DNA of 64,000 nucleotides from Megaleporinus macrocephalus (Eukaryota; Chordata; Actinopteri; Characiformes; Anostomidae): assembly GCA_021613375.1 (NCBI GenBank), contig CM038705.1:10191095-10255094 (forward strand), in the 5' to 3' direction. Positions within the stretch are counted from its first letter, which is position 1. Every line of letters begins with the position of its first letter. This document shows, piece after piece, positions 12,249 through 25,390 of this stretch. The notes under the pieces were generated by a model. It searched no databases. It had not been told where the DNA came from and saw only the letters and a program-made list of their open reading frames with translations. Made by a program: the position numbers and the translations under genes.

Positions 12249-13464
12249 GTATATGTATACAAACACAGATTCCAGGCTTTTTACCAGCAGTATCCATAAA
12301 AATACAAAAGTATGGATGAGGCAGCCATGGTTTTAAAGGAACAGCCGCCAGTCTAAACAAACGTACGCAGGTTTTATAAGCACACCTGAAAGACAGAACC
12401 TCCTTTCTGAACTCCTAGAGTACTGGTACACGGGCTGATCCTGAATAACCGAGCTACTTCAGCTCAACTGGAACCCCGGCAACTACTGAAACTTCAATTA
12501 ATTATTATTTTTTTTAATTGTTAGAGTCTCATCTTTTCTTGCAAAAGTAATACATATTTGGCAGGAGCCAAAGTCAGTTGGGCAGCTTTGAGAACCTGTT
12601 TTCTGATTGGTGCTCAGTGTCAGTGCTCGTTTGCATAAAGTTGAGGAGAGCTCAACCCACTTGGCATCACTCAGAGTTGCCGAGTGTCACTGACTCTCAT
12701 TAACGATGAACGACTTCCGGTCGCGGTGTCGCTCGATGTGTGCGCGGTCAGACGGTATGATTTATCTGTTAAAGGCAGCAAGTAAACAGAAGTGTTGCAC
12801 CAGAACTAACAGACATAGGGTCGTATTTGAGTTTGGATACTGATATTAAACTGATCTACTGTATGGGGTCTCTTTTCACTGTACTGTTGCCGAGAGCTCT
12901 GCTAATCGCGCTAATGCCTGGTTCACACTACACGACTGTTTGAGCTGTAATCGGGATTCTATCAGTTGTTGTGGCTTTCACACTACATGACTGATCAGCA
13001 ACACGGGTCACGACTCGGGCTTCGGTCCAAAAACACGTTATTGTCACGAGAACTTACGAAAACTAAGCGCATGTGAGAGCTAGCGATACCACATAGAATA
13101 CACTATTTTCAAAACAGATGTCAACAAACCAGCAATACCAGCAAGTTGTTACTGCACTGATTTGCAAGAAAGAAGAAAAAGTTATGAAGATAAATAAAGG
13201 CACGGGTCCAGCAGTGACCGTCTGTTCTGCAGAGAGAGCTGGAGGTAAATATTTAATATTTCATCAATAAAAACATACGTGTCGCCCGCAGCTGCAGAGA
13301 GATTGCGTGACCAGTGACGTGGTTCTCTTTCTACGTTTATCCCCTTGGCTGTAGCTAGACGCTGCTGTTGACTCACAATCGCCGACTGGCCTAGATATTA
13401 AACATGCTAGATATTTACCGATTAGTTGGCGAGCACTCAGCGACAGGTCGGCAAGCATCTTTTA
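12249..13464. other. no gene seen
   Basis: Contains GGTTCACACTACACGACTG at about 12919, similar to ends of fish PIF/Harbinger elements, but I could not find a matching opposite end. The short frames here overlap one another and lack known domains. Confidence 0.4.
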
Positions 13465-13858
13465 TAGGGGTGTAAGAAAATAATTAAATATCGAGTATCG
13501 GGATATTATGTTTGGTGATACTGTATCGATTCTCAAAAACACAGCATCAATACACAGATTTCTGGCAGACGGTGAATCAGTGTGTGTTGTGTTTAAACCT
13601 CTGACCACTAGATGGCAGTGTTGTAATCCATTTTCAGCTCCACTCCAACATAAACAAGCAGCACAAGGGTGCAATGCTATTGTAAACATTGATAAAGCTG
13701 TTCATATAGTGGTATGTTTTAATAGTAGGATTTGAAAAAAAAAAATCACGATATATCACTTAGCTTGCAGTATCGCAATATATCGTGATATATTGAATCG
13801 TGACCGCTGTATCGCGATACGTGTTGTATCGGCAGGTTCTTGCCAATACACAGCCCTA
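13465..13858 (+). mobile_element. non-autonomous hAT-like element, copy 2
   Basis: The same family as 8730-9103, from TAGGGGTG to CAGCCCTA. The flanking octamers ATCTTTTA and GTCTTTCA match at 6 of 8 positions, consistent with a decayed 8-bp duplication and an older insertion than copy 1. Confidence 0.82.
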
Positions 13859-14291
13859 GTCTTTCAGCAGTTTACACTACATAACAGAGCGAGTGCCGAG
13901 TGGTCACCGATTTCACATCACAGCCATGATGCACCTGGCGTACGCCGCGTGGTACACAATTCGAGAACCGGAGTCAAAGCGCTGGCGGCCGGGCCGTGCC
14001 GGGTCTCGTCTATAAGGATGCTGGGCCGTAATGTACTGAGAGAAAGCCCTTTAATTGCTGTGAGAGGCGCCGTGGCACTAACAGCCTCCCTTTGTGTTGT
14101 TTTATAATGGCCATAATGGTATACAATCACCGCGGCCATTATTCATGTGCAGGCTTGACTCACTCGGCCGTTTTTCGATCTCAAATAAAGAGATTTTATT
14201 ACAGCCTTTCATTTCATCTCTCCTCACACTCACTCGCTTTTCTCTCCCTCTCCAATAACACTCCCCCGTTCGCCCGCCCACTACAATAACA
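13859..14291. other. no gene seen
   Basis: GC-balanced segment with CpGs (GCTGGCGGCCGGGCCGTGCC near 13980). It could be low-copy sequence, but no exon is identifiable. Confidence 0.35.
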
Positions 14292-14945
14292 GAGCGAGAG
14301 AGAGAGAGAGAGAGAGAGAGAAAGTGGTGGGGGGATTTCGTTGGGGGGTTAGAAGAGACAGCTAACATAGAGCTGGGTGCATGAAGAAGAGAGAGAAAGA
14401 AGGAAAGATGAAGAGAGAGTGGGGAGGGGGGAGAGAGACTGAGATCAAGAATAATTATCAAGAGGGGAGGAGAGGAATCCTCCAAGAGAAAAAGAGAGCA
14501 GGAGAGAAAATGAGTGGGTGAGACAGAGAGGAATAGAAAAAGAGGAATAAACGCGTCAGAAGGAGAAGAGAGGGAGAGAGATGGAGAGAGAGAGAGAGAA
14601 AGCAGGCTAAAGGTCCGACAGGCGAGAAAGAAAGAAAGAAAGAAAACAGACAACAGAGAGAAAGAGAGACACATAGAGAGGGAGAGGAAGAAAGTGAGAG
14701 ACAGAAAGTGAAGAGTGTATAAGAAAGACAAAAAGAATGACAGAGATAGGAAAGAGAAAGAGAGAGAGAGAGAGTGAGCGAGAAAGACAGAGACGAGCAG
14801 AATAAGAGAGGAAGACAGATAAGAAATAGAAGAAAAGAGGGACATAAAGCGAGAGGAGAACAAGAGACGGAGAAGATAAGGAGCGAGAGAGAAAGAGAGA
14901 GGACAGAAGGAGCGACAGAGCCTGAGAGAAAGAGAAAGGGAGAGA
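14292..14945. repeat. GA-rich polypurine tract
   Basis: About 650 bp with the plus strand almost entirely A and G (GAGAGAGA, GAAAGAAAGAAAG). Long Ser/Leu frames on the minus strand and Arg/Glu frames on the plus strand are compositional artefacts. Confidence 0.9.
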
Positions 14946-15179
14946 GATGTCCTCAAATGTCAGCCTGTCTTAACCACTTGCGGAACAGACACAGCGTGCA
15001 CGTCAGCTGGACCGGACTGGACTCCACGCTGATAAACTGATGAACTACCATCATCACTGAGCCTTCATCACTTCATCACACACTAAACCTCCATCAGCTC
15101 CCTTTATACACTCATTTATCCAGCACTCCAAATAAAGCTCTGAAGAAGCTGTAATAAACACAGTGTTTAATATTACCGC

Positions 15180-15285
15180 TGTGTATTGGCAAGATACAAA
15201 ACTTGTCGATACAATTCAATATATCACGATATATTGCGATACTGCAAGCAAAGTTTTCAAATCCTACTATTAAAACCCACCTATA
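15180..15285 (-). mobile_element. hAT-like element fragment (family of 8730-9103)
   Basis: Reads in reverse complement as the right end of the family: TGTGTATTGGCAAG, then TATCACGATATATTG, then GCAAGCAAAGTTTTCAAATC. The left half and the terminal TAGGG are missing, and the sequence runs into AT-rich DNA. Confidence 0.7.
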
Positions 15286-15369
15286 TTTATATATACTAGA
15301 TATGTATACATATATATATATGTCAATGTCGTCCAAATGAGAACATACTGTACTTCACTGGTACGTGAA

Positions 15370-15510
15370 TGGGACCAGATTTGATTTTAAAGCATGTATT
15401 TGGTCCATTTTTTTTTAAATACTCACACAATGTAAAACAGCAACAGTAGTAAAACAGCAATCAGTAGAAAAATAAAAATCAAGAAAATGGAGATACCTGC
15501 TTTTCAACAG

Positions 15511-15599
<89 letters not shown>

Positions 15600-15670
15600 C
15601 ACACATCTCGCTGCTGTCCAAAGGAAAACCTGTATCTCCATTTCTGTCCATTTTTATTTTGTTACAAAAT
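15370..15670. repeat. fold-back family copy with (TA)n core
   Basis: The left arm (to 15512) contains ACACAATGTAAAACAGCA and AAATGGAGATACCTG. The right arm (from about 15600) contains CTGTATCTCCATTTCTGTCC in inverse orientation. A pure (TA)n run of about 80 bp occupies the hinge (15513-15594). The arms are shorter than at 18-760. Confidence 0.7.
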
Positions 15671-15710
15671 TTTAATACAGCACCTTCTCCTTGTACTGCG
15701 TGAAAATGTA

Positions 15711-17545
15711 ATGGAGGGTGCGTCTGTGATTAAGGAGAGTTAGTGATAGAGGAGAGTCAGTGATAGAGGAGCGTCAGCGATGGAGGGTGAGTCCGTGATT
15801 GAGGAGAGTTAGTGATAGCTTTGAGTCAGTGATGGAGGGTGAGTCCGTGATTGAGGAGAGTTAGTGATAGCTTCAAGTCAGTGATAGAGGAGAGTCAGTG
15901 ATGGAGGGTGAGTCAGTGATAGAGGAGAGTCAGCGATGGAGGGTGAGTCCGTGATTGAGGAGAGTTAGTGATAGCTTTGAGTCAGTGATGGAGGGTGAGT
16001 CCGTGATTGAGGAGAGTCAGTGATAGCTTCAAGTCAGTGATAGAGGAGAGTCAGTGATGGAGGGTGAGTCAGTGATAGAGGAGAGTCAGCGATGGAGGGT
16101 GAGTCCGTGATTGAGGAGAGTTAGTGATAGCTTTGAGTCAGTGATGGAGGGTGAGTCAGTGATTGAGGAGAGTCAGTGATGGAGGGTGAGTCGGTGATTG
16201 AGGAGAGTCAGTGATGGAGGGTGAGTCAGTGATAGAGGAGAGTCAGCGATGGAGGGTGAGTCCGTGATTGAGGAGAGTTAGTGATAGCTTCGAGTCAGTG
16301 ATGGAGGGTGAGTCGGTGATTGAGGAGAGTCAGTGATAGCGGCGAGTCAGTGATGGAGGGTGAGTCGGTGATTGAGGAGAGTCAGTGATGGAGGGTGAGT
16401 CGGTGATTGAGGAGAGTCAGTGATAGCGGCGGGTCAATGATAGAGGAGAGTCAGCGATGGAGGGTGAGTCGGTGATTGAGGAGAGTCAGTGATAGCGGAG
16501 AGTCAGTGATGGAGGAGAGTCAGCGATGGAGGGTGAGTCAGTGATAGAGGAGAGTCAGCGATGGAGGGTGCGTCTGTGATTAAGGAGAGTTAGTGATAGC
16601 TTCAAGTCAGTGATAGAGGAGAGTCAGCGATGGAGGGTGAGTCCGTGATTGAGGAGAGTTAGTGATAGCTTTGAGTCAGTGATGGAGGGTGAGTCCGTGA
16701 TTGAGGAGAGTTAGTGATAGCTTCAAGTCAGTGATAGAGGAGAGTCAGTGATGGAGGGTGAGTCAGTGATAGAGGAGAGTCAGCGATGGAGGGTGAGTCC
16801 GTGATTGAGGAGAGTTAGTGATAGCTTTGAGTCAGTGATGGAGGGTGAGTCCGTGATTGAGGAGAGTCAGTGATAGCTTCAAGTCAGTGATAGAGGAGAG
16901 TCAGTGATGGAGGGTGAGTCAGTGATAGAGGAGAGTCAGCGATGGAGGGTGAGTCCGTGATTGAGGAGAGTTAGTGATAGCTTTGAGTCAGTGATGGAGG
17001 GTGAGTCAGTGATTGAGGAGAGTCAGTGATGGAGGGTGAGTCGGTGATTGAGGAGAGTCAGTGATGGAGGGTGAGTCAGTGATAGAGGAGAGTCAGCGAT
17101 GGAGGGTGAGTCCGTGATTGAGGAGAGTTAGTGATAGCTTCGAGTCAGTGATGGAGGGTGAGTCGGTGATTGAGGAGAGTCAGTGATAGCGGCGAGTCAG
17201 TGATGGAGGGTGAGTCGGTGATTGAGGAGAGTCAGTGATGGAGGGTGAGTCGGTGATTGAGGAGAGTCAGTGATAGCGGCGGGTCAATGATAGAGGAGAG
17301 TCAGCGATGGAGGGTGAGTCGGTGATTGAGGAGAGTCAGTGATAGCGGAGAGTCAGTGATGGAGGAGAGTCAGTGATGGAGGGTGAGTCGGTGATTGAGG
17401 AGAGTCAGTGATGGAGGGTGAGTCGGTGATTGAGGAGAGTCAGTGATGGAGGGTGAGTCAGTGATAGAGGAGAGTTAGCGATGGAGGGTGAGTCGGTGAT
17501 TGAGGAGAGTCAGTGATGGAGGGTGAGTCCGTGATTGAGGAGAGT
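15711..17545. repeat. complex minisatellite with 850-bp duplication
   Basis: Built of 17- to 18-bp modules such as CAGTGATGGAGGGTGAGT and CGGTGATTGAGGAGAGT with GATAGCTT and GATAGCGG variants. The variant order at 15711-16560 recurs at a constant offset of 850 bp (15721 and 16571, 15781 and 16631, 16441 and 17291), so the whole 850-bp block was duplicated as a unit. Confidence 0.92.
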
Positions 17546-19115
17546 ATGTGATTATGATTATGATGCAGTGATGTGATTATGATGCAGTGATGTGATTATG
17601 ATGCAGTGATGTGATTATGATGCAGTGATGTGATTATGATTATGATGCAGTGATGTGATTATGATGCAGTGATGTGATTATGATTATGATGCAGTGATGT
17701 GATTATGATGCAGTGATGTGATTATGATTATGATGCAGTGATGTGATTATGATGCAGTGATGTGATTATGATGCAGTGATGTGATTATGATTATGATGCA
17801 GTGATGTGATTATGATTATGATGCAGTGATGTGATTATGATGCAGTGATGTGATTATGATTATGATGCAGTGATGTGATTATGATGCAGTGATGTGATTA
17901 TGATGCAGTGAAGTGATTGTGATTATGATGCAGTGATGTGATTGTGATGCAGTGAAGTGATTGTGATTATAATGCAGTGATGTGATTATGATTCAGTGAA
18001 GTGATTATGATGCAGTGAGGTCATTATGATTATGATGCAGTGATGTGATTATGATGCAGTGATGTGATTATAATTCAGTGAAGTGATTATAATGCAGTGA
18101 AGTGATTATTAATATGATGCAGTGATGTGATTATGATTCAGTGAAGTGATTATAATGCAGGATTGTGATTATTAATATGATGCAGTGATGTGATTATGAC
18201 TATGATGCAATGAAGTGATTATGATGCAGCGATGTGATTATGATTCAGTGAAGTGATTATAATGCAGGATTGTGATTATTAATATGATGCAGTGATGTGA
18301 TTATAATTATGACACAGTGAAGTGATTATGATGCAGTGATGTCATTATGATTATGATGCAGTGATGTGATTATGATTCAGTGAAGTGATTATGATGCAGT
18401 GATGTGATTATGATTCAGTGATTATGATGCAGCGATGTGATTATGATTCAGTGAAGTGATTATAATGCAGTGATGTGATTATTAATATGATGCAGTGATG
18501 TGATTATGATTATGACACAGTGAAGTGATTATGATGCAGTGGTGTGATTATGATTCAGTGAAGTGATTATAATGCAGTGATGTGATTATTAATATGATGC
18601 AGTGATGTGATTATGATTCAGTGAAGTGATTATAATGCAGTGATGTGATTATTAATATGATGCAGTGATGTGATTATGATTCAGTGAAGTGATTATAATG
18701 CAGTGATGCGATTATTAATATGATGCAGTGATGTGATTATGATTCAGTGAAGTGATTATAATGCAGTGATGCGATTATTAATATGATGCAGTGATGTGAT
18801 TATGATTCAGTGAAGTGATTATAATGCAGTGATGCGATTATTAATATGATGATGTGATGTGATTATGATGCAGTAATGTGATTATGATGCAGTGAAGTGA
18901 TTATGATGCAGTGATGTGATTATGATTATGATGCAGTGATGTGATTATGATTATGATGCAGTGATGTGATTATGATTCAGTGAAGTGATTATGACGCAGT
19001 GATCTGATTATGATTATGGAGCAGTGATGTGATTATGACGCAGTGATGTGATTATGATTATGACGCAGTGATGTGATTATGATGCAGTGACGTGATTATG
19101 ATTATGACACAATGT
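17546..19115. repeat. GATTATGATGCAGT minisatellite
   Basis: The basic unit GTGATTATGATGCAGTGAT (19 bp) alternates with versions carrying an extra TATGAT, TTCAGTGAA or TTAATATGATG. The second half is more diverged and shows a longer recurring block with TATTAATATGATG (18560-18850). Confidence 0.92.
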
Positions 19116-19249
19116 CGTGTCTTCTACAAAGTCTTTGGACCACTCGTACACACGGGGGTCCCCAGGTTCCGCTGTCTGTACTAGACATCATGAAAGTGAA
19201 GCTCATAAATGCTGTTCCATCTTTTCAAGTTTTATAAGATGCAGAAGAT

Positions 19250-20010
19250 CGCAGCAGTATTTCTCCACTTTCCCAAGAAAGACATGTATCTCCATTTTTG
19301 ATGATTTTTATTTTTGTGCATCGTTTGAATGCGACAGCTGCTGTTTGCACTGTGTGAACGATTCATGATGTGAGGACCAATAGAAATGGCCTAAAATAGC
19401 TTGGGCAAAAAATCTGGTTCCATTGACTTCCATTAAAAGTAAAGAAGGTTTTTGTCCTCTCCTGTAAAGCTGCTTTTTTGGAGATGCTTGTTTTTCTTTG
19501 GACTGCACCGATTTGTTTTGGCTATTATATCTTCTTTCGGAAGCTGGACCCTGTACACGCCCACACGCGACAGCGCGAGTGACCTTACACACACCCACAA
19601 CAGACAAACCTGGGGCAACGTAAGCGCCTGTTTGTGTGAGCGCAGGGTAAGGCTGAACTTCGGAGGTGGGGCTGCAGATTTGTTTGAGGAAAGTACGTCT
19701 CCTGAAAAAATGAAATAAAACGACACAAACACCTTGTATTGTATGTGGTTGTTGAGGCTTCTATGGAATTTTCTGCTCTGCTACATCTTCAAAATAGCAA
19801 CTTTACAGGAGAGGCCAAAAACTGTCTGAGATTTTAATGTAAATCAATGGAACCAAAATCTTTTCTGAGCTATTTTGAAGCATTTCCTTTGGTCCCTTCT
19901 TTATGAAATCACCACACAATGTAAACAGCAGCTGCTGTGTTCAAATGATGTAGAGAAAAAAAAATACAAAAAATTTAAATACATGATTTTCTTTGGACAG
20001 TGACCATTTA
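19250..20010. mobile_element. fold-back family pair in inverted orientation
   Basis: The left copy (19250-19500) runs TGTATCTCCATTTTTGATGA to CTCTCCTGTAAAGCTGC. The right copy (19785-20010) is its inverse, GCAACTTTACAGGAGAGGCC onward. About 280 bp of unrelated DNA separates them. The two arms are more diverged than the arms at 18-760. Confidence 0.72.
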
Positions 20011-20139
20011 CTAAATCCAGGGTGGTCTCTGACGTTTGCACATAAATAATTGAAACAAGTGGAGACATTTAAGATCCTTAATATAACACTGTATAACTAA
20101 AGAAAAGTTGTTGTCGTTCATGCTGCCTTTAGAATGGAG

Positions 20140-20265
20140 TACTAATATCTCAGCCACTAAGGTTGGGAGGTATCTACTTGTTTCATACCTTCAACCCATC
20201 TCCAGAAATTGCCACAGTAAAGTATATTACCATACCATAAATATCCAACTGCTATCCAAAAGTTG
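20140..20265 (+). repeat. interspersed repeat (CTTCAACCCATCTCCAGA family)
   Basis: Contains GGGAGGTATCTACTTGTTTC and CTTCAACCCATCTCCAGA. The same block recurs at 21938-22035, and a shorter part at 22268-22350. No known family assigned. Confidence 0.75.
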
Positions 20266-20956
20266 CTTCATAAAGACATGGATTTTAGGCTTAGAATTTT
20301 TGCCACTTATAACTGTTCAATGCATAATAGATTTAATATAATTATCATCATGTAAATATGATCACGTATGCACAACTTTTAAACAATAAACCTATAGAAC
20401 AGCTGTATTTAATTAGAATTCAATGAGGTCCAGTCAGAGGAAATTTCCTCAGGCCATAACTTGTGTTATGATTCAGTGCCATATCCTGTATACTGAAGTA
20501 GCCTAATAGTTCTATTAGCATTTTATACCATCAGCAACTGAAAGACAAACCAAATTACACATACGTTCAGTATATTTCCACTATACTTACTGTTTTAAAT
20601 GATAAACTGAATTAGTTATTTATAGAACAAAAAAAAAGTCTACATTAAATAAACAGAATGCTTTTAAAAATGTGCATCTTAAATAGTTTATTCATAGAAA
20701 AGTAAATAAAACTTGCATCTTCTCGTTAACTCAGTTTCATATCTTAAGCTGTTAGTTTAGAGCTGCCTGTGGGAAGACTAAACATATATTCTCTGACTGC
20801 TGCTTCTAGCTTTGTACCCCACCTGTGTGCGTGCGCAGCACTCGCGAATCTAAACCATAAACCGTAAAGACAAGAAAAGCTCCGCCGCTTCAAATCGATC
20901 TTCATTTGAATAATCCGATACCGATTCGTATAAACGAATCAATGGGATTGTCGATT

Positions 20957-21113
20957 GTAGGATTGTAGCTTTTTGGCTAAGCTAATGATAGAACCTGCTC
21001 TCTGGTGTTTGGGATTGTAGCTTTTTGGCTAAGCTAATGATAGAACCTGCTCTCTGGTGTTTGGGATTGTAGCTGTTTGGCTAAAATAATGATAGAACCT
21101 GCTCTGTGGTGTT
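20957..21113. repeat. 52-bp tandem repeat, 3 copies
   Basis: The unit GGATTGTAGCTTTTTGGCTA followed by AGCTAATGATAGAACCTGCT recurs at 52-bp spacing (for example 21011 and 21063). The same unit forms a longer array at 22803-23583. Confidence 0.9.
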
Positions 21114-21289
21114 TGATAGACCCGAGATCGACCCACACCCTACATTTTACAGAAACCATGATGGTATAAACATATAAACACTATAAACACTATAAACACT
21201 AATGTTTTTAGCAATGATAGGTTGAGGGTTCCTTGTACGTTTACCACATTAGTTCTCTGAAAATCTCTTTTCATATTCAAACAAAACAT

Positions 21290-21420
21290 ATTATCGTAAC
21301 TAAAATATTTCTTAAATTAATCGATATTGAATCAAATCGAATCGGAAATCGAATTGAGTTGGGACCTTGTGAATTGGGATCGAATCGATCCGGGAAATCA
21401 GTGGCGATACCCAGCCCTAG
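21290..21420. mobile_element. hAT-like element right end (partial)
   Basis: Ends GCGATACCCAGCCCTA, a characteristic fish hAT terminus, preceded by repeated AATCGAAT/ATCGAATCGA words. I could not locate the matching left end, so only the right side is called. Confidence 0.45.
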
Positions 21421-21739
21421 TTCTCAGTAGTTTATGGGTTTGGGTCCGCACTGGACGACGTCTGGCTCCGGACCTCGGTCCGCCTATTAGTGATTAGTGC
21501 TATAGAACAATGACAACAGTATTTATAGATGTCTGAGAGTTTTAGATCAGACACATGTATTTAATATTACACTGTACAAGAAGATAACCAATAAAAAATC
21601 TGGCTAAATTCTGTGTAGTATTATTTATGCTGGAAGTCTGATCATATAAGTTCTCTATAGCGCTGTACCTTCAAGGCTAATGAAGGTAATGGCTAATGGA
21701 AGCTAATACCCTGTCGATCACTATGCAAACTGAGCTCAT

Positions 21740-21900
21740 TTGAAAAAACCTCTTGCCCTTTACGTTGTGTGTCAATTTCATAATAGAAAAAAGAAATGGC
21801 CCAAAATTACTTGGGGGGGGGGGAGTCTGGTTACTTTGACTTACATTATAATTAAACCACGCTTTTTCTTCTCATGTGATCTTCATTTTGGAGCTATGAT
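21740..21900 (-). repeat. fold-back family fragment
   Basis: A degraded arm with AAATGGCCCAAAATTACTTG and CTGGTTACTTTGACTTACAT, interrupted by a G run near 21816. Confidence 0.6.
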
Positions 21901-21937
21901 ATTACTGACGCTGAGAGACTTATTAACATAATACTAA

Positions 21938-22350
21938 TATCTTAGCCACTAAAGCTGGGAGGTATCTACTTGTTTCATACCTTCAACCCATCTCCAGAAA
22001 TTGCCACAGCACATTATATTACCATACAATAAGAAAATTCCATAATCACACTCCTAAACCTTGTGGACAGCCTTCTCAGAAGAATTGAGGCTATTATAGC
22101 TGCAAAGGTTGGGCCGACATCATATTAAACCCTATGGATTAAGAATGGCAATATAGTGTACAATGGAAGGTGTGAACGATCCGAAGAGTTTGTGGCAACG
22201 TACTGACAACGTTGCCACTACATTGTCACAACGTTGTCAGATAGCACAACAGGTTGTCATAATGTTTTAGATCTTCAACCCATCTCCAGATATTACCACA
22301 GTACATTATATTATCATATAATAAATATCCAACCTTCTATCAAACCACTG
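21938..22350 (+). repeat. interspersed repeat copies (CTTCAACCCATCTCCAGA family)
   Basis: A second copy at 21938-22035 and a partial third at 22268-22350 of the block seen at 20140-20265. The DNA between them holds ACGTTGTCACAACGTTGTCA-like words that recur near 22430-22490 and 29080-29120. Confidence 0.65.
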
Positions 22351-22802
22351 CTAAATGTTAAACAGTGCTGCCGACTGGTATAGCGCATAGGCTTAGCTAG
22401 CATGACAACTCTGCTCACCACACAACACTGTCACTATATTGTCTACTTCCTTACAACGTTGCTACAACATTGATACAGCGTTGTCAAATGGTGGTGCTTT
22501 TTACAATGTCTTGTGTTGTATGAACAAGGCTGTCACATCACTACCAAATAACGTTCTTTATGGTATAACTACTTGTTAGCAACTCAGCAATGTTCCATGG
22601 AGTTCCATGCAGATATAATTGAATGTATGAAGGATTCTATGTAGTTGTTTGGATTCGTAGCATGATAAGGTAAGTTGACATTAGCTTAGCAAGCAGGCTA
22701 CAGGCCCAAACTGTACCACACACTGTAGACTGGCTGCAGCTCTGCTGAGGATAAAAGCAAATGTCTGAGAGGTGTTTGAGTGCCAGAAACCTGAAAGCAA
22801 AC

Positions 22803-23583
22803 CTGTTCTGTGGTGTTTGGGATTGTAGCTTTTTGGCTAAGCTAACGATATAACCTGTTCTGTGGTGTTTGGGATTGTAGCTTTTTGGCTAAGATAATGA
22901 TAGAACCTGCTTTGTAGTGTTTAAGATTGTAGCTTTTTTGGCTAAGCTAACGATATAACCTGTTCTGTGGTGTTTTGGATTGTAGCCTTTTGGCTAAGAT
23001 AATGATAGAACCTGCTCTGTAGTGCTTAAGATTGTAGCTTTTTGGCTAAGCTAACGATAAAATCTGTTCTGTGGTGTTTGGGATTGTAGCCGTTTGGCTA
23101 AGATAATGATAGAACCTGTTCTGTAGTGCTTAAGATTGTAGCTTTTTGGCTAAGCTAACGATAAAATCTGTTCTGTGGTGTTTGGGATTGTAGCCGTTTG
23201 GCTAAGATAATGATAGAACCTGTTCTGTAGTGTTTAAGATTGTAGCTTTTTGGCTAAGCTAACGATAAAACCTGTTCTGTGGGGTTTTGAATTGTAGCTT
23301 TTTGGCTAAGATAATGACAGAACCTGCTCTGTGGTGTTTGGGATTGTAGCTTTTGGCTAAGATAACGATATAACTTGTTCTGTGGTGTTTGGGATTGTAG
23401 CCTTTTGGCTAATATAATGATAAAATCTGTTCTGTGGTGTTTGGGATTGTAGTTTTTAGACTAAGCTAATGATAGAACCTGCTCTGTGGTGTTTAAGATT
23501 GTAGCTTTTTGGCTAAGCTAATGAAATAATCTGTTCTGTGATGTTTGGGATTGTAGTTTTTAGACTAAGCTAATGATAGAACT
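22803..23583. repeat. 52-bp minisatellite, about 15 copies
   Basis: The same unit as 20957-21113. Two unit types alternate in part of the array (AAGCTAACGATA with GTTCTGTGGTG, and AAGATAATGATAG with CTGCTCTGTAGTG), so a roughly 104-bp dimer is also repeated. Confidence 0.9.
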
Positions 23584-23584
23584 A

Positions 23585-23765
23585 CGTCCATGTAAACAAC
23601 TCAATCGGAATTGACTAAGTCCATGTATACACCTTAATCAGAATAAACTAAGTCCACGTATACAACTAAATCGGAATAGACTAAGTCCATGTATACACCT
23701 CAATCAGAATAGACTAAGTCCATGTATACGCCTCAATTGGAATAGACTAAGTCCAATTAAGCCCA
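23585..23765. repeat. roughly 35-bp tandem repeat, about 5 copies
   Basis: The unit ACTAAGTCCATGTATACACC plus TCAATCGGAATAG, diverged between copies, directly follows the 52-bp array. Confidence 0.85.
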
Positions 23766-25390
23766 TTCGGAACCCAGTTTTTATTTGGTTGAACAAGGTG
23801 AGTCATCCTGCCATTAATTCATTAAATAGAAGAATAATAACCATACAAACGCCTGCATCCGATTATAATCCCAATTGGAAACTTTCAGCACACTCTGCAC
23901 TTGTGCACATCACGTCAAGATCCAGAAACTGGTCTTCAGAGGAGACGAAATATGGTTCAAACTATGAAAGACTATGGACAGACGCCTGCATCAACAAGCG
24001 GATCATATGAATATATGAGCTGATAAAGCACAGTGTGTTTACAAACTTTACAAGACATCAAAAATAGATCGCAGTCTATGAAACTGGTGTATTACAAAGC
24101 TCAGAGAGCCAGAACGGCAATAGCGGCTCTGACCCGGACCCCTTTGTGGTTTTCTTGAAGCAAGAGTCAATTGGATCTATCACCAAACTACTGGATGTTA
24201 TCACACTGAATGCCACACGGTTGACTTCACCAAGCTAACCATGAAGGATGTTTCTCAATGATGTACTATAAGCTGTACAATCAGCTGCTTAGAGCCTCTG
24301 AGTCAAAACAGGCCTGCAAGTGTGTCATTTTTGATGACTTTTAATCCAAAAAAATGTAGGAAAATAGTACTGATGCACTTAAACAATTATGTATATGGTT
24401 TTTAGGTTTTATAAATGATATAAAAGCTGTTGAAGAGCTCTTTGACACATGGATAACGTCAGATTATCAGATAACAGCGACCAGTATTGGCCAATTTTTC
24501 CTGACCCAACAGATTTTTTTATTGGACCAACATATCAAAACAACTTTGGATGAATTGCTTGTTAAACTCTTTGTTTCACTGGGTTACTGTGCTACACATT
24601 ATTATTGATTTTACTACATTTGTAAGCCACTAACATAACCAATATGCCACAGTATATATTGTTTTTAATATTTGGTAGCGTGTAATGCCATATTGTATTA
24701 TATATGCATTCAGTTATTTGTATTCAACATCTCAAACACTCATGTCAGTGACAATATCAGATATTATATGCACTATTATTATGATAATTATATATATTTC
24801 CATAATAAATAAAGGTTATGTTTCTCCAAACTGTTGATCCATGTGGATATAGTACCAGTTTCCATATAATATATTGTTTTATGGATCGGCATCGGCAGAT
24901 CTGCACATGACAAATATGAAATAGTTCCATATATTGAATATATTAGCATCAACCCACCAGTTTCCATACTGGTACATTAATATATTGCTGAAACTACAAC
25001 CTTTAATGTAAGTCAATGAGAAAATTTGACAATTAATAAATTGGATATAAAGATCAGATGGTAAAATTTGGAGATCAAATGTTGCATATACAAAACTAGT
25101 CGCTACATCAAAGACTAACAAGTATCTCACACTTACTTGTTTAATTTTATTCGCACAAGTGCAACACATGCATCATCTATTGTGTATTATACTGGAGGAA
25201 TTATTTTTGCTGTTAATAATATATCAATGTAATTTTGGACTATAATAGACATCCTGGATGGGTTTCAGTACTGTTTAATATTTCATAAAACATATGTTTA
25301 CGTGTACAGAGCTTTGGGTGGAAGACTGGGTCTCTCTCTTCTTCACGGAAGCGCTAACAGTTGACAGCACGTCTCATGGAGTTTCCTCCT
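23766..25390. other. AT-rich DNA, probable kcnn3 intron
   Basis: No coding exon recognised on either strand. I looked for an S2-type peptide (LALKCLISLST) and its exon downstream of the kcnn3 donor and did not find it. Contains short AT-rich repeats near 24780-24800 and 24860. Confidence 0.45.

Noticed and set aside
12918..13000. Complete Harbinger element starting GGTTCACACTACACGA
   Set aside because: No matching inverted end or duplication found downstream, so only a mention is justified.
14102..14956. 284-codon Ser/Leu-rich minus-strand frame
   Set aside because: Opposite strand of a GA tract that lacks stop codons; not a protein.
24060..24260. Possible exon around GGCTCTGACCCGGACCCCTT
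   Set aside because: No long frame, no channel-like peptide and no good flanking splice sites.
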